DNA of 64,000 nucleotides from Nageia nagi (taxonomy: Eukaryota; Pinophyta): assembly GCA_050084985.1 (NCBI GenBank), contig JBITNC010000001.1, positions 69,564,001 through 69,628,000 on the forward strand, in the 5' to 3' direction. This document shows positions 22,091 through 32,924 of the stretch, one piece after another. The translations under genes and the position numbers were made by a program. A model generated the notes under the pieces. The model did not search any database, was not told the origin of the DNA, and saw only the letters and a program-made list of their open reading frames with translations. The first letter of the stretch is position 1, and every line of letters begins with the position of its first letter.

Positions 22091-24160
22091 ATATTTGCAT
22101 TTTTGTTTGCATAAGCAAATAAAACAAAATGCTAAAATGAAGTAAAAGAGCATAACTAAAACATCATCCATTCAAAAATTTGAAATCTAAGTTTTGTTTA
22201 CCAACCCCTAAAGAAATTTTTACATCATTTTTAATTTTGCACAAGTACACTCTTGCATAAGGAAGTAAATTGCATCATAGCTTAAGATTTTAAGTAATAA
22301 GCATGTATCACCATAAAAATTAAGTTCTTAAGCATGTATCATTAATTTAAACATTTAAGTACTAAACATGCATTATTTAATGCATGCTTAACAAATAATT
22401 ATTAAGCATGCATAACATTTTAAGTAGTAAGCATTTACTTAAAACTTAAGCCCTAAACATTAACTTAAAAAAAAAAAGTAATAAACATTCATTATATCCA
22501 TATGTCTACTTATGGAAATGCTAAAAAAAATCAAGCATTATTTGTTTATAAAGATCTAAAAATTTTAAGTAAAAAAGAAAATTCATAGAAATTACTTCCT
22601 CCTCCTTTTTACTTAAAAAATTGATTTTCAAAGTAAGATACTCTCTTAAATACTTGGGTAAAAATTATCTCAAAATAATTACCTAAGTAGTATTGAAAGT
22701 ATTTGCACAAATATCTTAGTTAAAAAATATTTTAAATTGATTAGGACATGCTTAAGATATTTTTGCCAAAAAAAATTAGCCTCCCTTTTTTTGTAAAAAT
22801 GCAAGAGAAATGATAACAAGAATTTAATGTTTAAAGTTGGAGTGTACTCAAAAAAGGCATGCTTACTTTCTTCACACTCTAATTTATTAATGAATGATAG
22901 GTTCATTAAAAGAGTAGATCAAACAGCAAATAAGGTCTATTATGTTCCTACTAGCACTTGAGAAAAAAAAGAATATTTAATGTACTTTTACTCTAAGCAC
23001 TCCAAATAGATTCAAGGAATACTCCAAGTAGATACTTATGTTAGATTTATAAAGGAAAAATTAAATTTGGAGTACTTCTTGGCTAGAAATTAATGTGTTA
23101 GGTGCACAAAAAAAAATGCTACCCCAAGTTTAGAGAGAAAGCATGTAAGGAAACAAAATGAGCAACCAAGAGGTCACACAGGTGAGAGAGGAAGCATTAG
23201 CAGCAAACTTGTTCTCTAGGGGCCAAGGGAAAAAAAGACAAGAAAGCGAGGGTAAGGTGGTGCAGGAATGGGAGCATAGATGGAGAGCAACAAATAGCAT
23301 GGAGAAGACATGTAGGTTAGAGTGGGAATTGCACAACTAGTGAGAAGGGAGAATAATAAACCTAATAAGAAGACCTATCCTATAGAGGAGGAAGTATGTG
23401 GTGATGGGTAGAGTAGGTCAAAAGCCATGTAGGTGAGGGCCATGTAGGGTAATGTTGTGATCCATGCTACCTAACTGGTGGTGAGTCACCCCCTGGTGTT
23501 GCAAACTATGGCTAGGTGTAGAGTCATTTCCATAAAGCAATCATAGTGGTTGCCTCCTTATATGACATCCCCCCACAAAAGAGGTGAATAGGTTTTTCTT
23601 TGTGCACTAGTATACACAACAAACAAACATCCACCTCAAAGATTTGTAAAAAGAAATATATAAGAGGAAAAAAAAAATCATAAACAATTCTTTATTTTTT
23701 CTCTTTTTTTTTTTGAAATAAAATCCCCCTTTTTTGTTTTGTTTTGTTTTTTTTTTTTTATATTAGACTCCTTTTAAAAAAAAAAAAAAAATTATTTTTA
23801 AAAGAAAGATATTTGTTTTGTATAAATCATTTAACACTTATTTTGAAAGTAAATGGTAATAAAATAGTAAAATGCAATTACCTTAGTAAAAAAATTATAA
23901 TTTTTTTGAAAGAACTAAGGTAGGAAAAGCTATTTTGCAAGCAACTAATATAAAAATATTATTATAATCAACAATTACTATATTTTAAAAAATGACCTAT
24001 CATATAACTTATGTCAGTGTCATAGATTAATAATTAATAATTAATCAAGGAGGGAATTTATACCTCCTTTTGATTTTATCTCAATCAATGGTGTGCAGAA
24101 AGAGGAATGAATATCACCAAGTTGTAGAAGAGCTTCCACACCAAGAAGAAGAGCTTCCAC
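22091..24160. other. C1 leader region, no gene recognised
   Basis: About 2 kb of AT-rich sequence, unusually long for a Copia leader. It includes repeated TAAGCATG words (22280-22430) and long T and A homopolymers (23690-23800). A purine-rich 60-codon frame at 23158-23340 resembles nothing known to me. Just left of the primer site AGAGCTTCCACACCAAG occurs twice (about 24130 and 24151). Confidence 0.4.
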
Positions 24161-24163
24161 ACC

Positions 24164-24178
24164 AAGCTTTGATACCAA
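24164..24178 (-). other. Primer-binding site of C1
   Basis: The minus strand after the LTR end (CCTTCA) reads AATTGGTATCAAAGC. TGGTATCAAAGC differs by one base from TGGTATCAGAGC, the complement of the initiator-Met tRNA 3' end used by most plant Copia elements. This fixes 24181-24681 as the 5' LTR of a minus-strand element. Confidence 0.75.
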
Positions 24179-24180
24179 TT

Positions 24181-24681
24181 TGAAGGAACTAACACTAACA
24201 AGATAATTTCTAACCAATCAAGATCACATGAAAGCTCTCAATTCACATATAACTATTACACAAAGCAATCTCACAAAGATAACACAAGATGTAAGTGGTT
24301 CTTCCAATTAGGAGTACATCCACTAACTAGATATTTATTTCAATCACAAATACAACTCTTTTACAATCCTCCTAATCTCAAATCTTACACTTCTATCCTA
24401 TAGCATAACTTTACTTCACAATTGGTGTGTAATCACAAAGAGGGAGCCTTCTATTTATAGGCTAAAATCCCTCTTTGGATCACCATTTTATCCAATGTAC
24501 AAAAGCATGACATGCACATCCTTTTACCCAAGGGGAGTGCTCATGACATGGATTGTAGGACAAATAACATTATCATATTCACTTAAATACTTAACGTATC
24601 AAATGATACCTTTAAGTATTAGTGAACTTACATAAAATATTATTACATAACCTTTACAATAATGCATTATACATTCCAACA
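24181..24681 (-). repeat. 5' LTR of Copia C1
   Basis: It matches 8820-9309 throughout, with many substitutions and small indels, so the C family insertion is old. On the plus strand it starts TGAAGGAAC and ends CATTCCAACA. The minus-strand TATA-like CTATAAATAG is at 24451-24460. Directly to its right the F2 LTR resumes (ACAAGTTGTAATACCC). Confidence 0.8.
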
Positions 24682-25289
24682 ACAAGTTGTAATACCCTAT
24701 TTAGAAGGGTAAATTCTCTCATATGTAATAATATAGAATAACCCAACTAATGTCAACAAGTGGATTATCCATATAAGAAAATGTGAAACCCCATATAATT
24801 TATCATGGGGTACATGTAGGTCCATGGTGTAAGTAAATGCATATGTGATTAGTACATGTAGGTCCATGGTGTAAGTAAATGCACATATGATTAGTACATG
24901 TAGGTCCACTCACTTAATGGTGTAAGTGAGTGCACGTGTAATTATTAATTCTATACTATAAACTCATAGTTAGTTAATTATAGATGGCTAAGTTTACTAA
25001 CCACTTAGGGATAACTTTGAGTCCTATATAAGGACCCATGGATAGGATATATTAAAGAAGTTTAGAATGTAAAAGTTAGTATAAATGAGAGTTAATATAA
25101 TACATTATCATTGTAAATAGCCATGGGAGGTTAATAGAGATTTTCTAGCTTTAAAGTAGAGTACTCTCTTAGAGAGGAATCACTATATATTTTATCTCTC
25201 ATGGTGTGATTGAATTTTTGTTATTTTGAGTGTTAATTTGTAGGAGTAGGCACAAGTGATATTGGTTATGGAATCCTTCAATTCCATCA
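24682..25289 (+). repeat. 5' LTR of F2, main part
   Basis: It matches 31518-32034 from TTGTAATACCCTA to the end CCATCA. A 42-bp unit starting TACATGTAGGTCC occurs three times here (24811, 24853, 24895) but once in the 3' LTR. The first bases of this LTR lie at 8806-8819, left of the inserted C element, and about 30 bp are missing between the two parts. Confidence 0.75.
25023..25033 (+). promoter_or_regulatory. TATA box in the F2 5' LTR
   Basis: The sequence CCTATATAAGG lies about 265 bp before the LTR end. The 3' LTR has CCTATATAAAGG at 31759-31770. The conserved position supports use as the LTR promoter. Confidence 0.5.
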
Positions 25290-25291
25290 TG

Positions 25292-25304
25292 TGTTATCAT
25301 AGCC
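25292..25304 (+). other. Primer-binding site of F2
   Basis: TGTTATCATAGCC follows two bases after the LTR end CCATCA. It differs at two positions from the initiator-Met primer site TGGTATCAGAGCC. The position and match together support the LTR boundary. Confidence 0.6.
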
Positions 25305-25829
25305 TCTTTGTAGTGATCTCTTTCAAATTTCTACTTTGTGATCTTGAGGTAACTCTCCTTAAATTAAGGTATATCTCACCTTTAAATTTGTTTCAATTTT
25401 TTAAAACTTCAATGGTTGCTCTATTTCAATCTTTTATTTTTGAAGTTGAAATTTGAGATGTATACTAACATGTTTTATACTAGAGTAATGGGCTAAAATC
25501 TAACATTTTATGTTAGTAATATAAATTTGCAATTTTTTTGTATTAAAATTATAAAATTTGGAATTTTTTTACAATATGTATTTTTTGAAAAAAAATTATT
25601 TACTATTATGATTTTATTTTTGTGAATAATACTATGATCTTGATAGTATAGTTTTCCATCTTTTGTAAATCTACAAAAGAGGGGATCATTTTTTTTGTAT
25701 TTAATACAAAAGTATATATATAAAAAAAGGTTCTATATTTTTTAGAATTTTGTACTTAAAAAAAATCAGAATTTATATAACAAAAAATACAATTTTTTGT
25801 TTAAAAAAATTAGGGGTGGGCTTCTTTGA

Positions 25830-26140
25830 AGGGATTTGCTACCTTGTGTAGACAAGCCACCCCATGAGGGGGGCTTTCACCCCTGGTAGGCATGCAAGCC
25901 CCATAAATGCCACCACTCCAAAGGGGTAATTGAGCCACCCACCTAGGGGTTGCCACCTTATAGAGGGGTGAGAGAGCCGCCCAACAAGGGCTACCACCTA
26001 AAAGGGATGGACAAGCTCCTTAGGGAGTTACATCTCGCTCAATGGGATGCACAAACCTCCCTAAAGGGGCTGCCATCCCATAAGGGATGTGCAAGCTACC
26101 CATGGGGGCTATGCTTTTCCCTACAAGGGCACTGATTTCG
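25830..26140. repeat. GC-rich degenerate repeats
   Basis: Motifs such as AAGCCACCCCATGAGGGG, GCCACCCACCTAGGGG and CTGCCATCCCATAAGGG recur about every 40-50 bases. Each is a small inverted repeat of the CCCC-AT-GGGG kind. The block is far richer in GC than the A/T-rich sequence on both sides. Confidence 0.6.
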
Positions 26141-27424
26141 ACAATGAGATGTTACCTTGGGACTTTTTCTAACCAAAGAGGTTCTTCAAGGAATGGGTGG
26201 GATTGAACTCGAGTTGGAGCACTGGAAGAGGAAAGAGACTTTAATTTGGGGGGATTTATACGGGGAGTGGCATTTCAATGAGATATCAATTTTTCTATCT
26301 CTACCATTTGACAAAGATCGATTGTAGGATATGATTTGCTTGCATAACTCCATGGGTTCTTATCAAGCCACAATCTAATCATAACCATCTTAATAAATGA
26401 TTTCTCCCTTAGTTAATAATTGATTGCAGAGAGGTTTCCATTGAAATCCATGGCTCTAGCAACCATGCGCTTCACTCACAGGCACCTCCATTATCCTACC
26501 TTAGCTATGATTTGGAGAATACTTAAAGTTTAGAAACCATAGTCAAAATCAATCTTTATTTTCCCGATATAAAATGCTTTTATTTTTTTATTTTTATAAA
26601 TAAATCATTGCATTTCCTTTCCTGAAGTAAGTATTGTTTATTATTCATTAAATGTAGTGGATCAATAAGATATTAATGTGTCTGCTTGAGTGGAGCCCAT
26701 GATAAGTTTGCACATGTCCTCTCACTTTTTATTAAAATTTTATGCAAAATTAATATTTAATGTATTGATATTACTCAATGTGTTATGGGTATTTCATAAA
26801 ATACTCATTTCAATTTAATGAATGCATATGGGATGTCATAAAATTTAAATGCACATTTATGAGGTGTGCATATCATAAATTTTATTATGTTGATAATTCT
26901 TTTGAAAACCTTTTTTTGCAAAATAATTAATGTAACCATTTTTTGGCAAAATTTAGTAACTTGTTGCAAATTTTTTAGAGGTAAAGTCCGTGTAAAATCC
27001 TTTTGCAATTTTGTATGTATTTGATATATTAATACATTATGTTAATAATCTTATGACAATTTTTTGTGCAAATATTAATCATTGCAACAATTTTTTGGTA
27101 AATATTTGGCAAGTATTTTAATTTTTTCAAGAAAAATTTAGTATGCAATATTGGACATATTGAATCAATTTTTAATAAGTTGATATTTTTGAAGGTAAAA
27201 TTTTATCCTGCAATTACGTCAAAAATATTGCTATAGAAACCATTTTTTTGCAAAATCCAAAAGTTTAAGTCAATATTTTGCAAAATGGTAAATATTTAAT
27301 GCAACTTTTTATGATGTCATAACTAAATTTGTGCTTATCTAGTTAATGATAAATAAAAAGGGGGGAGTTGCATTATATTGCAATTGTGATAAAATGAATT
27401 ATTGTTTAATTTTTTTTTTCAAAC
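26141..27424. other. F2 interior, AT-rich, no gene recognised
   Basis: No coding frame is seen. The words TTTTTTGCAAA and ATTTAATG recur irregularly between 26740 and 27320. Confidence 0.4.
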
Positions 27425-27880
27425 TTTACGAGTGTGCACATATTTTTTAATACACTTGGTTGGATGAAAAAATTTATTGTGCTTGGATGTGCATATTGTT
27501 TGAAATTAAAATTTGTTACAGTTTTTTCATCCTTTATGATTGTGAACATTTTTTTATATCCTCGGTTGGATGAAAAATTTATTGTGATTGGATGTTTATA
27601 TTATTTGAAATTAAAATTTGTGAAAAAATTCTTCAAAATTTATGATTGTGCACATTTTTTAATATTCTTTGTTGGATGAAAAATGTATATTCAAAACTTT
27701 TGGTTGTTTACATTCTTATTGGAGTGTAAAGTTTGTAAACTTTCTCCAAATTTGAATGGTTATGCACATTTTTTTATTTGATAGAAAATTGATCCTCAAA
27801 TGTTTTTGGTTTGTGCCCATTGGTTGATATTCTTATTGGAGTGAAACATTTGTAAACTTTCTCCACATTCAAGTTGTTGA
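27425..27880. repeat. Tandem repeats of ~105-bp unit in F2
   Basis: GTTGGATGAAAAA-TTTATTGTG followed by TTGGATG, TTTGAAATTAAAATTTGT and GTGCACATTTTTT recurs at about 27460, 27566 and 27672. Then a related half unit, TATTGGAGTG-AA-TTTGTAAACTTTCTCCA, repeats at about 27717 and 27834. Confidence 0.7.
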
Positions 27881-28544
27881 GGATATTATTTGATCATATG
27901 GATATCTTGCATATCACCATTGATTAGTGTGATAATGCATTTTTTAACACAATCTCCTTCCTATTTGGTTGTTATTAGTGTAAATATCTTCTTTTTTAAC
28001 ACTATTAATGTATGGAAGAAGTATTGTTTGATTAAGAAACCTTGTTACATTGATACAATGTTGATTATTTTTTGCATGAGTAAAACCCACAACTCTTGCT
28101 TTGAAAAGGAAGTGTATGAATACCTTTGAGAAGTGTATTTTTTTCTCTACATTTGCAAAGCTTAATAAAATGCTACAATTATTAATGAAGTTACTCTTAA
28201 GGGGGAGTATTATTAACTTCATAACAAAGCATATTTTTTAAATCCAATCATGTTTTATCAAGAAGTAAATTTTGGATGGGATTTTATGTTTATTATCCAT
28301 CAATTTAAAATTTTGTTGATATTTTTACCTAACCCCTAATCACTTGGGTTGGTAAAGTTATCCTTAAGAAGGATTGAAGTATGAATTCTTGTCATAATTA
28401 CTTCATCCTTATGAGGGTTGTTGTATTGTGTATACTACTAGTAATTATAAGTATTGGCTTGGCATCTTTGTGATGACTTGTAATGCACTACTTACTTCCT
28501 TGTTGGAAAGTTATATCTATGTTGATAGATTGTTTACAAGTTGT

Positions 28545-28930
28545 AATGGATGGAGTAGTTAAAAAGGTTTGTCTTTCTCCATGATTACAAATTAATGGAG
28601 TGGTTAAAAAGGTCACCCTTCTCCAAAATTACAAATTGTTGGTGTAGTTAAAAAGGTTCATCCTTCTCCAAAGTCACAAATTAATAGAGTGGTTAAAAAT
28701 GTTCACCCTTCTCCATGACTACAAATTAATGTAGTGGTTAAAAAGGTTCACCTTTCTCCATAGTTGCAAATTAATGGAGTCTTATAAAGGTTAACCCTTT
28801 TCCATAATTACGAATTAATGGAGTGGTTAAAAAGTTCATCCTTCTCCATGATTGAAATTTTTTGGAGTGGTTAAAAAGGTTTGTCTTTCTCCAAAATTGC
28901 AATTTTTTTGATTTTTGTGATATTACTTCC
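28545..28930. repeat. Tandem repeats of ~45-bp unit in F2
   Basis: GGAGTGGTTAAAAAGGTTCACC followed by CTTCTCCA and TTACAAATTAAT repeats at 28558, 28603, 28647, 28692 and 28737 (steps 44-45) and continues to about 28880. About eight copies are visible, with modest divergence. Confidence 0.85.
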
Positions 28931-29045
28931 ATTTTTAGGAAGCTTATTTATTATGAATTGATGTCACTTTACTCTTATTATTGAGAAGTATGTTATAGGT
29001 TGATGGAAATTGAATCCATATTAGTTTCTTCATAATATGCATTTT

Positions 29046-29240
29046 GACTAGGTGGCATATTCAAGTTGCCATTTATGGCCTATGAGTCGTAAATTTTGAC
29101 TAGGTGGCATAGTCAAGTTAGTATTTGTAGCCTATGACTCATAAATCTTGACTAGATGGCATAGTCAAGTTGGCATTTTGTGTCTTATTACTTGTAAATC
29201 TTGATTAAGTGACATAATCAAGTTGGTATTTTGTAATTTG
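29046..29240. repeat. Tandem repeats of 52-bp unit in F2
   Basis: GACTAGGTGGCATAGTCAAG recurs at 29046, 29098, 29150 and 29203. The unit ends with ATGACTCATAAATCTT. Four copies. Confidence 0.85.
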
Positions 29241-29869
29241 TTTTTCATAAAAATTATAATATTGTTGATGGAGACCTTAAACCTCCACTTCAACATGATT
29301 ATAAAGGGATAAGAACATATGAATCTAGAGATGACTTTTAGGCTTATGGTTATGCATGATATCATTATGCATCTTGAATAATGGTATGGTCAAGTTGAAA
29401 TTTAATGTTATTTGCTAATTAATTGATGGAATGGAATTATTTCTTGATGGCATGGGTTACTACCTTAATGACAAGAATACTTACCTTAATTAGTTAAAGG
29501 AAAGAAAAATATTCTTGGTGATTACCATAATCTTTTGGATAGATTATGTTGGAAATTTTTTAGCTACTTATGTGTGGTTATATGATACAAAATTATTCTT
29601 TTGATGAACACTTATTTTTAATAATTCAATGGAGAATTTTTTTAAAAGTTATTCATCAGTTATAATTGATGTTATCATTTATAAGCCTTAACTTTGGAAC
29701 AAAATGATTAAATATATGATATCATTTTAATAAATGTTATATATGTAAGCATGAATAACTTGATTAAAAGAGTTGGTGGCATTTATCACTTCACAAAGTA
29801 ATGCTTACTTTATAAATAATGATCAACATATAAAATAAGTGAAACAATTCTAGTTATGGTAAACTAGTT

Positions 29870-30285
29870 ACCAGCTCGCTTAGGGTATGCCCAAATGAGG
29901 GGGATGTACAAGGTGTACAAAATAATGTTGGTGAAGGTTCATCAGTAGGCTTATAGGCCACTCAAACTACTACTAGGGATGCCTTGCAACTAAGAGATTT
30001 GGTCAATGCTTCGTTAATGGAGTGTGCAAATAAGTCTATCAATGAACTATGTTTACAATGTGAAGTATTCAAGAGGCAAAGGGCAATGGGAGATCATGCA
30101 TTTGACATGATTTTATAAGGAGTGAAATATGCTCATAGTTGAGAGATAAATGCTCCTTAAATGTATACAGAGTTAACCGAAGAGGTAGACACTCTAAGGT
30201 GACATGTCATTGCTCGAGTTCTATTCCAAGATTTCAATAAAATAGGAGCCTTAGTAGTTATAAATAAGGATCGGTAACTAAAATT
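29870..30285 (+). pseudogene. Coding relic inside F2, unknown protein
   Basis: One frame stays coherent for about 135 codons from about 29868. Its text includes LRVCPNEGDVQGVQNNVG, TTTRDALQLRDLVNASLMEC, INELCLQCEVFKRQRAMGD and ARVLFQDFNKIGALV. It is interrupted by six stops (TAG, TAA and TGA). The composition looks like protein, not random sequence, but I do not recognise it. It could be what remains of F2 gag or a captured gene. Confidence 0.4.
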
Positions 30286-31059
30286 TGATTATTTAGTGTC
30301 AAATAAGTTATATGTTAAACACATAATATTAAAATGAATTGGATTTAGCCTTTGTTATAGGGTCTTATGTGCATCAGTGCACTTAGATAAGAATGATATT
30401 GATTTAATGTAATGGATGCTTAATTATGTTAAGACAAGCATGTTAAATGATATGTGTATCAAAATATGGATAATTTAATCACCTTTGCTCACTTTTGTAA
30501 GCCTTTCTTTAGATGAAGTTTCCCTTAAGAGGGAGAAATTATCCTTAAATGATAACTTCATATCAACTTGCATATAGAAAGGTTGCAAGTTGCATACATA
30601 AAAGCTACAAAAAAAAGAAAGATGAACTTATATGAACCCATAAAATCTTTTAGGATGGAAAAATTATCCTTAAGAGAGAGTAAAATATGAATTCTTGGGA
30701 ACTTTTATACTTCACTTTTAGAAGGATATTTTGTTCTATAATACCCATATGTGGACTGTTATACTAAGTTATCCACATGTAAATAACTTGTTTATGCACT
30801 TTAGAGCACATGATGACACCTTCATACCAAAAACAAACACAAATAATGATTTAAAAAAAATCAAAATAAAAATTAAAAATCAATATTTTTTTTATCGTGT
30901 TGTGCACTTATGGATATTTTGTATATCCTTGTAAATTTTTCATATATCCTTGGTTGATTTGGATATTTATATATCATTGATATACATGCTCATGGATGAT
31001 ATAGTTTTTTTAGTGCACATGATATGATATATCATGACTTATCATGACTTGTTAGTATA

Positions 31060-31255
31060 CACTATGATATGGTTCGATATCATGTTTTGATATTGTGTAC
31101 ATATGGTATTGTTAGATATCATATTTTGGTGTTGTGCACATATGATATTGTTAGATATCATGTTTTGATGTTGTGCAATATGATATTGTTATATATCATG
31201 TTATGATGATGATCACATGTAATATTGTTATTGCTATGTTATATTTTATGATATA
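31060..31255. repeat. Tandem repeats of 39-bp unit in F2
   Basis: GTTAGATATCATGTTTTGATG followed by TTGTGCACATATGATATT starts at 31072, 31111, 31150 and 31188. Four to five copies are seen just before the F2 3' end. Confidence 0.85.
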
Positions 31256-31455
31256 TTATGTTTGTAACTACAGATCTTATGATCAATTTATGCATTTTTC
31301 TATAGTGGCTATAGGAGCTGCAAATCTATAAGAAGATGATCAATTTCAAAGCTAGGAAGTATCTATTAATCCTCCATTCTCATCTACATTTGTATAGTTA
31401 GGGGGAGAATTAGTTTGGTTACTTATATTGTTATCAACATCCCTAAGATTACATT

Positions 31456-31464
31456 AATGGGGAG
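31456..31464 (+). other. Polypurine tract of F2
   Basis: AATGGGGAG lies immediately before the LTR start TGTTAGAATT. It sets F2 on the plus strand. Confidence 0.6.
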
Positions 31465-32034
31465 TGTTAGAATTATAATATAACTCAGAATGTTGAAATG
31501 ACTATTTACATGAAATAATTGTAATACCCTAATTAGAAGGGTAAATTCTCTCATATGTAATAATCTAACTTATGTTAATAAGTGAATTATTCATATAAGA
31601 AAATATAAAATCCCACATAATTTATAATTGGGTACATGTAGGTCCACTCACTTAATGGTGTAAGTGAGTGCACAAGTAATTATTAATTCTATATTGTAAA
31701 CCCATGGCTAGTTAACCATAAGTGGTTAAGTTTACTAACACTAAGGATAATTTTGAGTCCTATATAAAGGCCCCATGGATAGGAGAAATTTGAGAACTTT
31801 AGAATGTAAATGTTAGTAGAAAGGAGAGTTAATATAGTGCATTATCATTGTAAATAGCCATGGGAGGTTAATAGAGATTTCCTATCATTAAAGTGGAGTA
31901 CTATCTTAGAGAGGGACCAATATATATTATCTCTCATGGTGTGATTGATTTTTTTTATTAATTTGAGAGTAATTTGAATGTCAATTTTTATTAGGCACAA
32001 ATGATCTTAGTTATGAAATCCTTCAATTCCATCA
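31465..32034 (+). repeat. 3' LTR of F2
   Basis: It starts TGTTAGAATTATAATATAAC and ends CTTCAATTCCATCA, 570 bp. It matches the split 5' LTR but has only one copy of the 42-bp unit that is present three times there. AGAGT follows it, against AAAGT before the 5' LTR. Confidence 0.8.
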
Positions 32035-32131
32035 AGAGTCACATCATCATGGAAGTAACAAGTTACCTCATTCATGGATGCACATCATCAAGTTAGAAAA
32101 AATATGCCCTATTCATGGATATATTATAAAG

Positions 32132-32490
32132 GTGATAGTTATTTATATGTCCACCCAAAAAGGACTATACAAACCAAAGGTCCAAGCGAAGCCAATAGAA
32201 AACATAAGAGTGATGGTTATTTATTATCCACCCAACAAGGAAAAATGGTCCTATGTAAAGCCAATAGAAACAAAAAGTTGATGGTTTTTTATTCTCCACC
32301 CAACAAGGACAAATGGTCCAACTTGAAGCCAATACAAAATAAAATGTTAATAGTTAATCATTGTCCATAGAACAAGGACTAATGGTCCAATGCAAAGCGA
32401 ATAAAAAACATAAGATTAATGTTTATTTACACATCCATCCAATAAGGACTATTCAAACCAAATCCTAATACGAATGCGATGCATAACATC
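32132..32490. repeat. Tandem repeats of ~69-bp unit
   Basis: TGATGGTTATTTATT followed by CCACCCAACAAGGA, AAATGGTCC, AAGCCAATA and AACATAAG starts at 32132, 32210, 32278, 32347 and 32416. The first step is 78 and the others are 68-69. Related text lies left of F2 near 8755, so the array was probably split by F2. Confidence 0.8.
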
Positions 32491-32881
32491 AATGCTAGTA
32501 TAAGCATAAAGATCATAAATATCATGAAATCATAAAGAGCATAAGATCATAAATTACATATCCAAATAAGTGACTAATTAGTTTTCCCAACCAATCAAGG
32601 TTATATCAAAAATATAAGCATAGCAATATGCATACCATATTATCATAATCGAACATAACATCACACCCATAAAAGGATCAGGAGATATTTTCCTATCCAA
32701 ATGTATGAGGGAATTCCCTCATGTCTTAAATTCTAAACTCAACTTCAAAATGCCCCAACACTAACATTATTGGTATCATTGACACTAAGTATTATAAATA
32801 AAATAACACTAAATTTCTCAATCATTTAAGCATGTAAATATATAAATCATGCAATGATAAAGATCATACATAATTTAAAGG

Positions 32882-32899
32882 AAATATAGTCATAAAGAT
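32882..32899. repeat. Left target-site duplication of LINE L1
   Basis: AAATATAGTCATAAAGAT is repeated exactly at 43110-43127. An 18-bp copy is of normal length for a LINE insertion and fixes both ends of L1. Confidence 0.85.
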
Positions 32900-32924
32900 T
32901 CATAAGATAACTCAAAAGGACCTA

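Larger units (their letters stand above)
17059..24681 (-). mobile_element. Copia element C1 (5' LTR, gag, pol), minus strand
   Basis: Read on the minus strand it has a 5' LTR (24681-24181), a primer site, a long leader, gag (to about 20500), protease, integrase, RT and RNase H (to about 17530), then 3' UTR cut at 17059 by G1. The order PR-IN-RT-RNH is that of Copia (Ty1/Copia) elements. The remaining 3' UTR and 3' LTR are most likely the segment at 8820-9689, on the far side of G1. All coding parts have stops and shifts. Confidence 0.75.
8806..32034 (+). mobile_element. Large non-coding LTR element F2, split by nested insertions
   Basis: The two ends are LTRs of one family. The 5' LTR is in two pieces (8806-8819 and 24682-25289) because a minus-strand Copia lies inside it, and the 3' LTR is 31465-32034. 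A tRNA-iMet-like primer site follows the 5' LTR and a polypurine tract AATGGGGAG precedes the 3' LTR. Probable target-site copies are AAAGT (8801-8805) and AGAGT (32035-32039), one mismatch. Without the insertion, the interior (25290-31464) is about 6.2 kb of tandem arrays plus one short coding relic and no pol, so the element is of the LARD or otherwise non-autonomous kind. Confidence 0.7.

Noticed and set aside
23158-23340. 60-codon charged open frame in the C1 leader
   Set aside because: It lacks similarity to anything I know and sits in purine-rich DNA where stops are rare on this strand.
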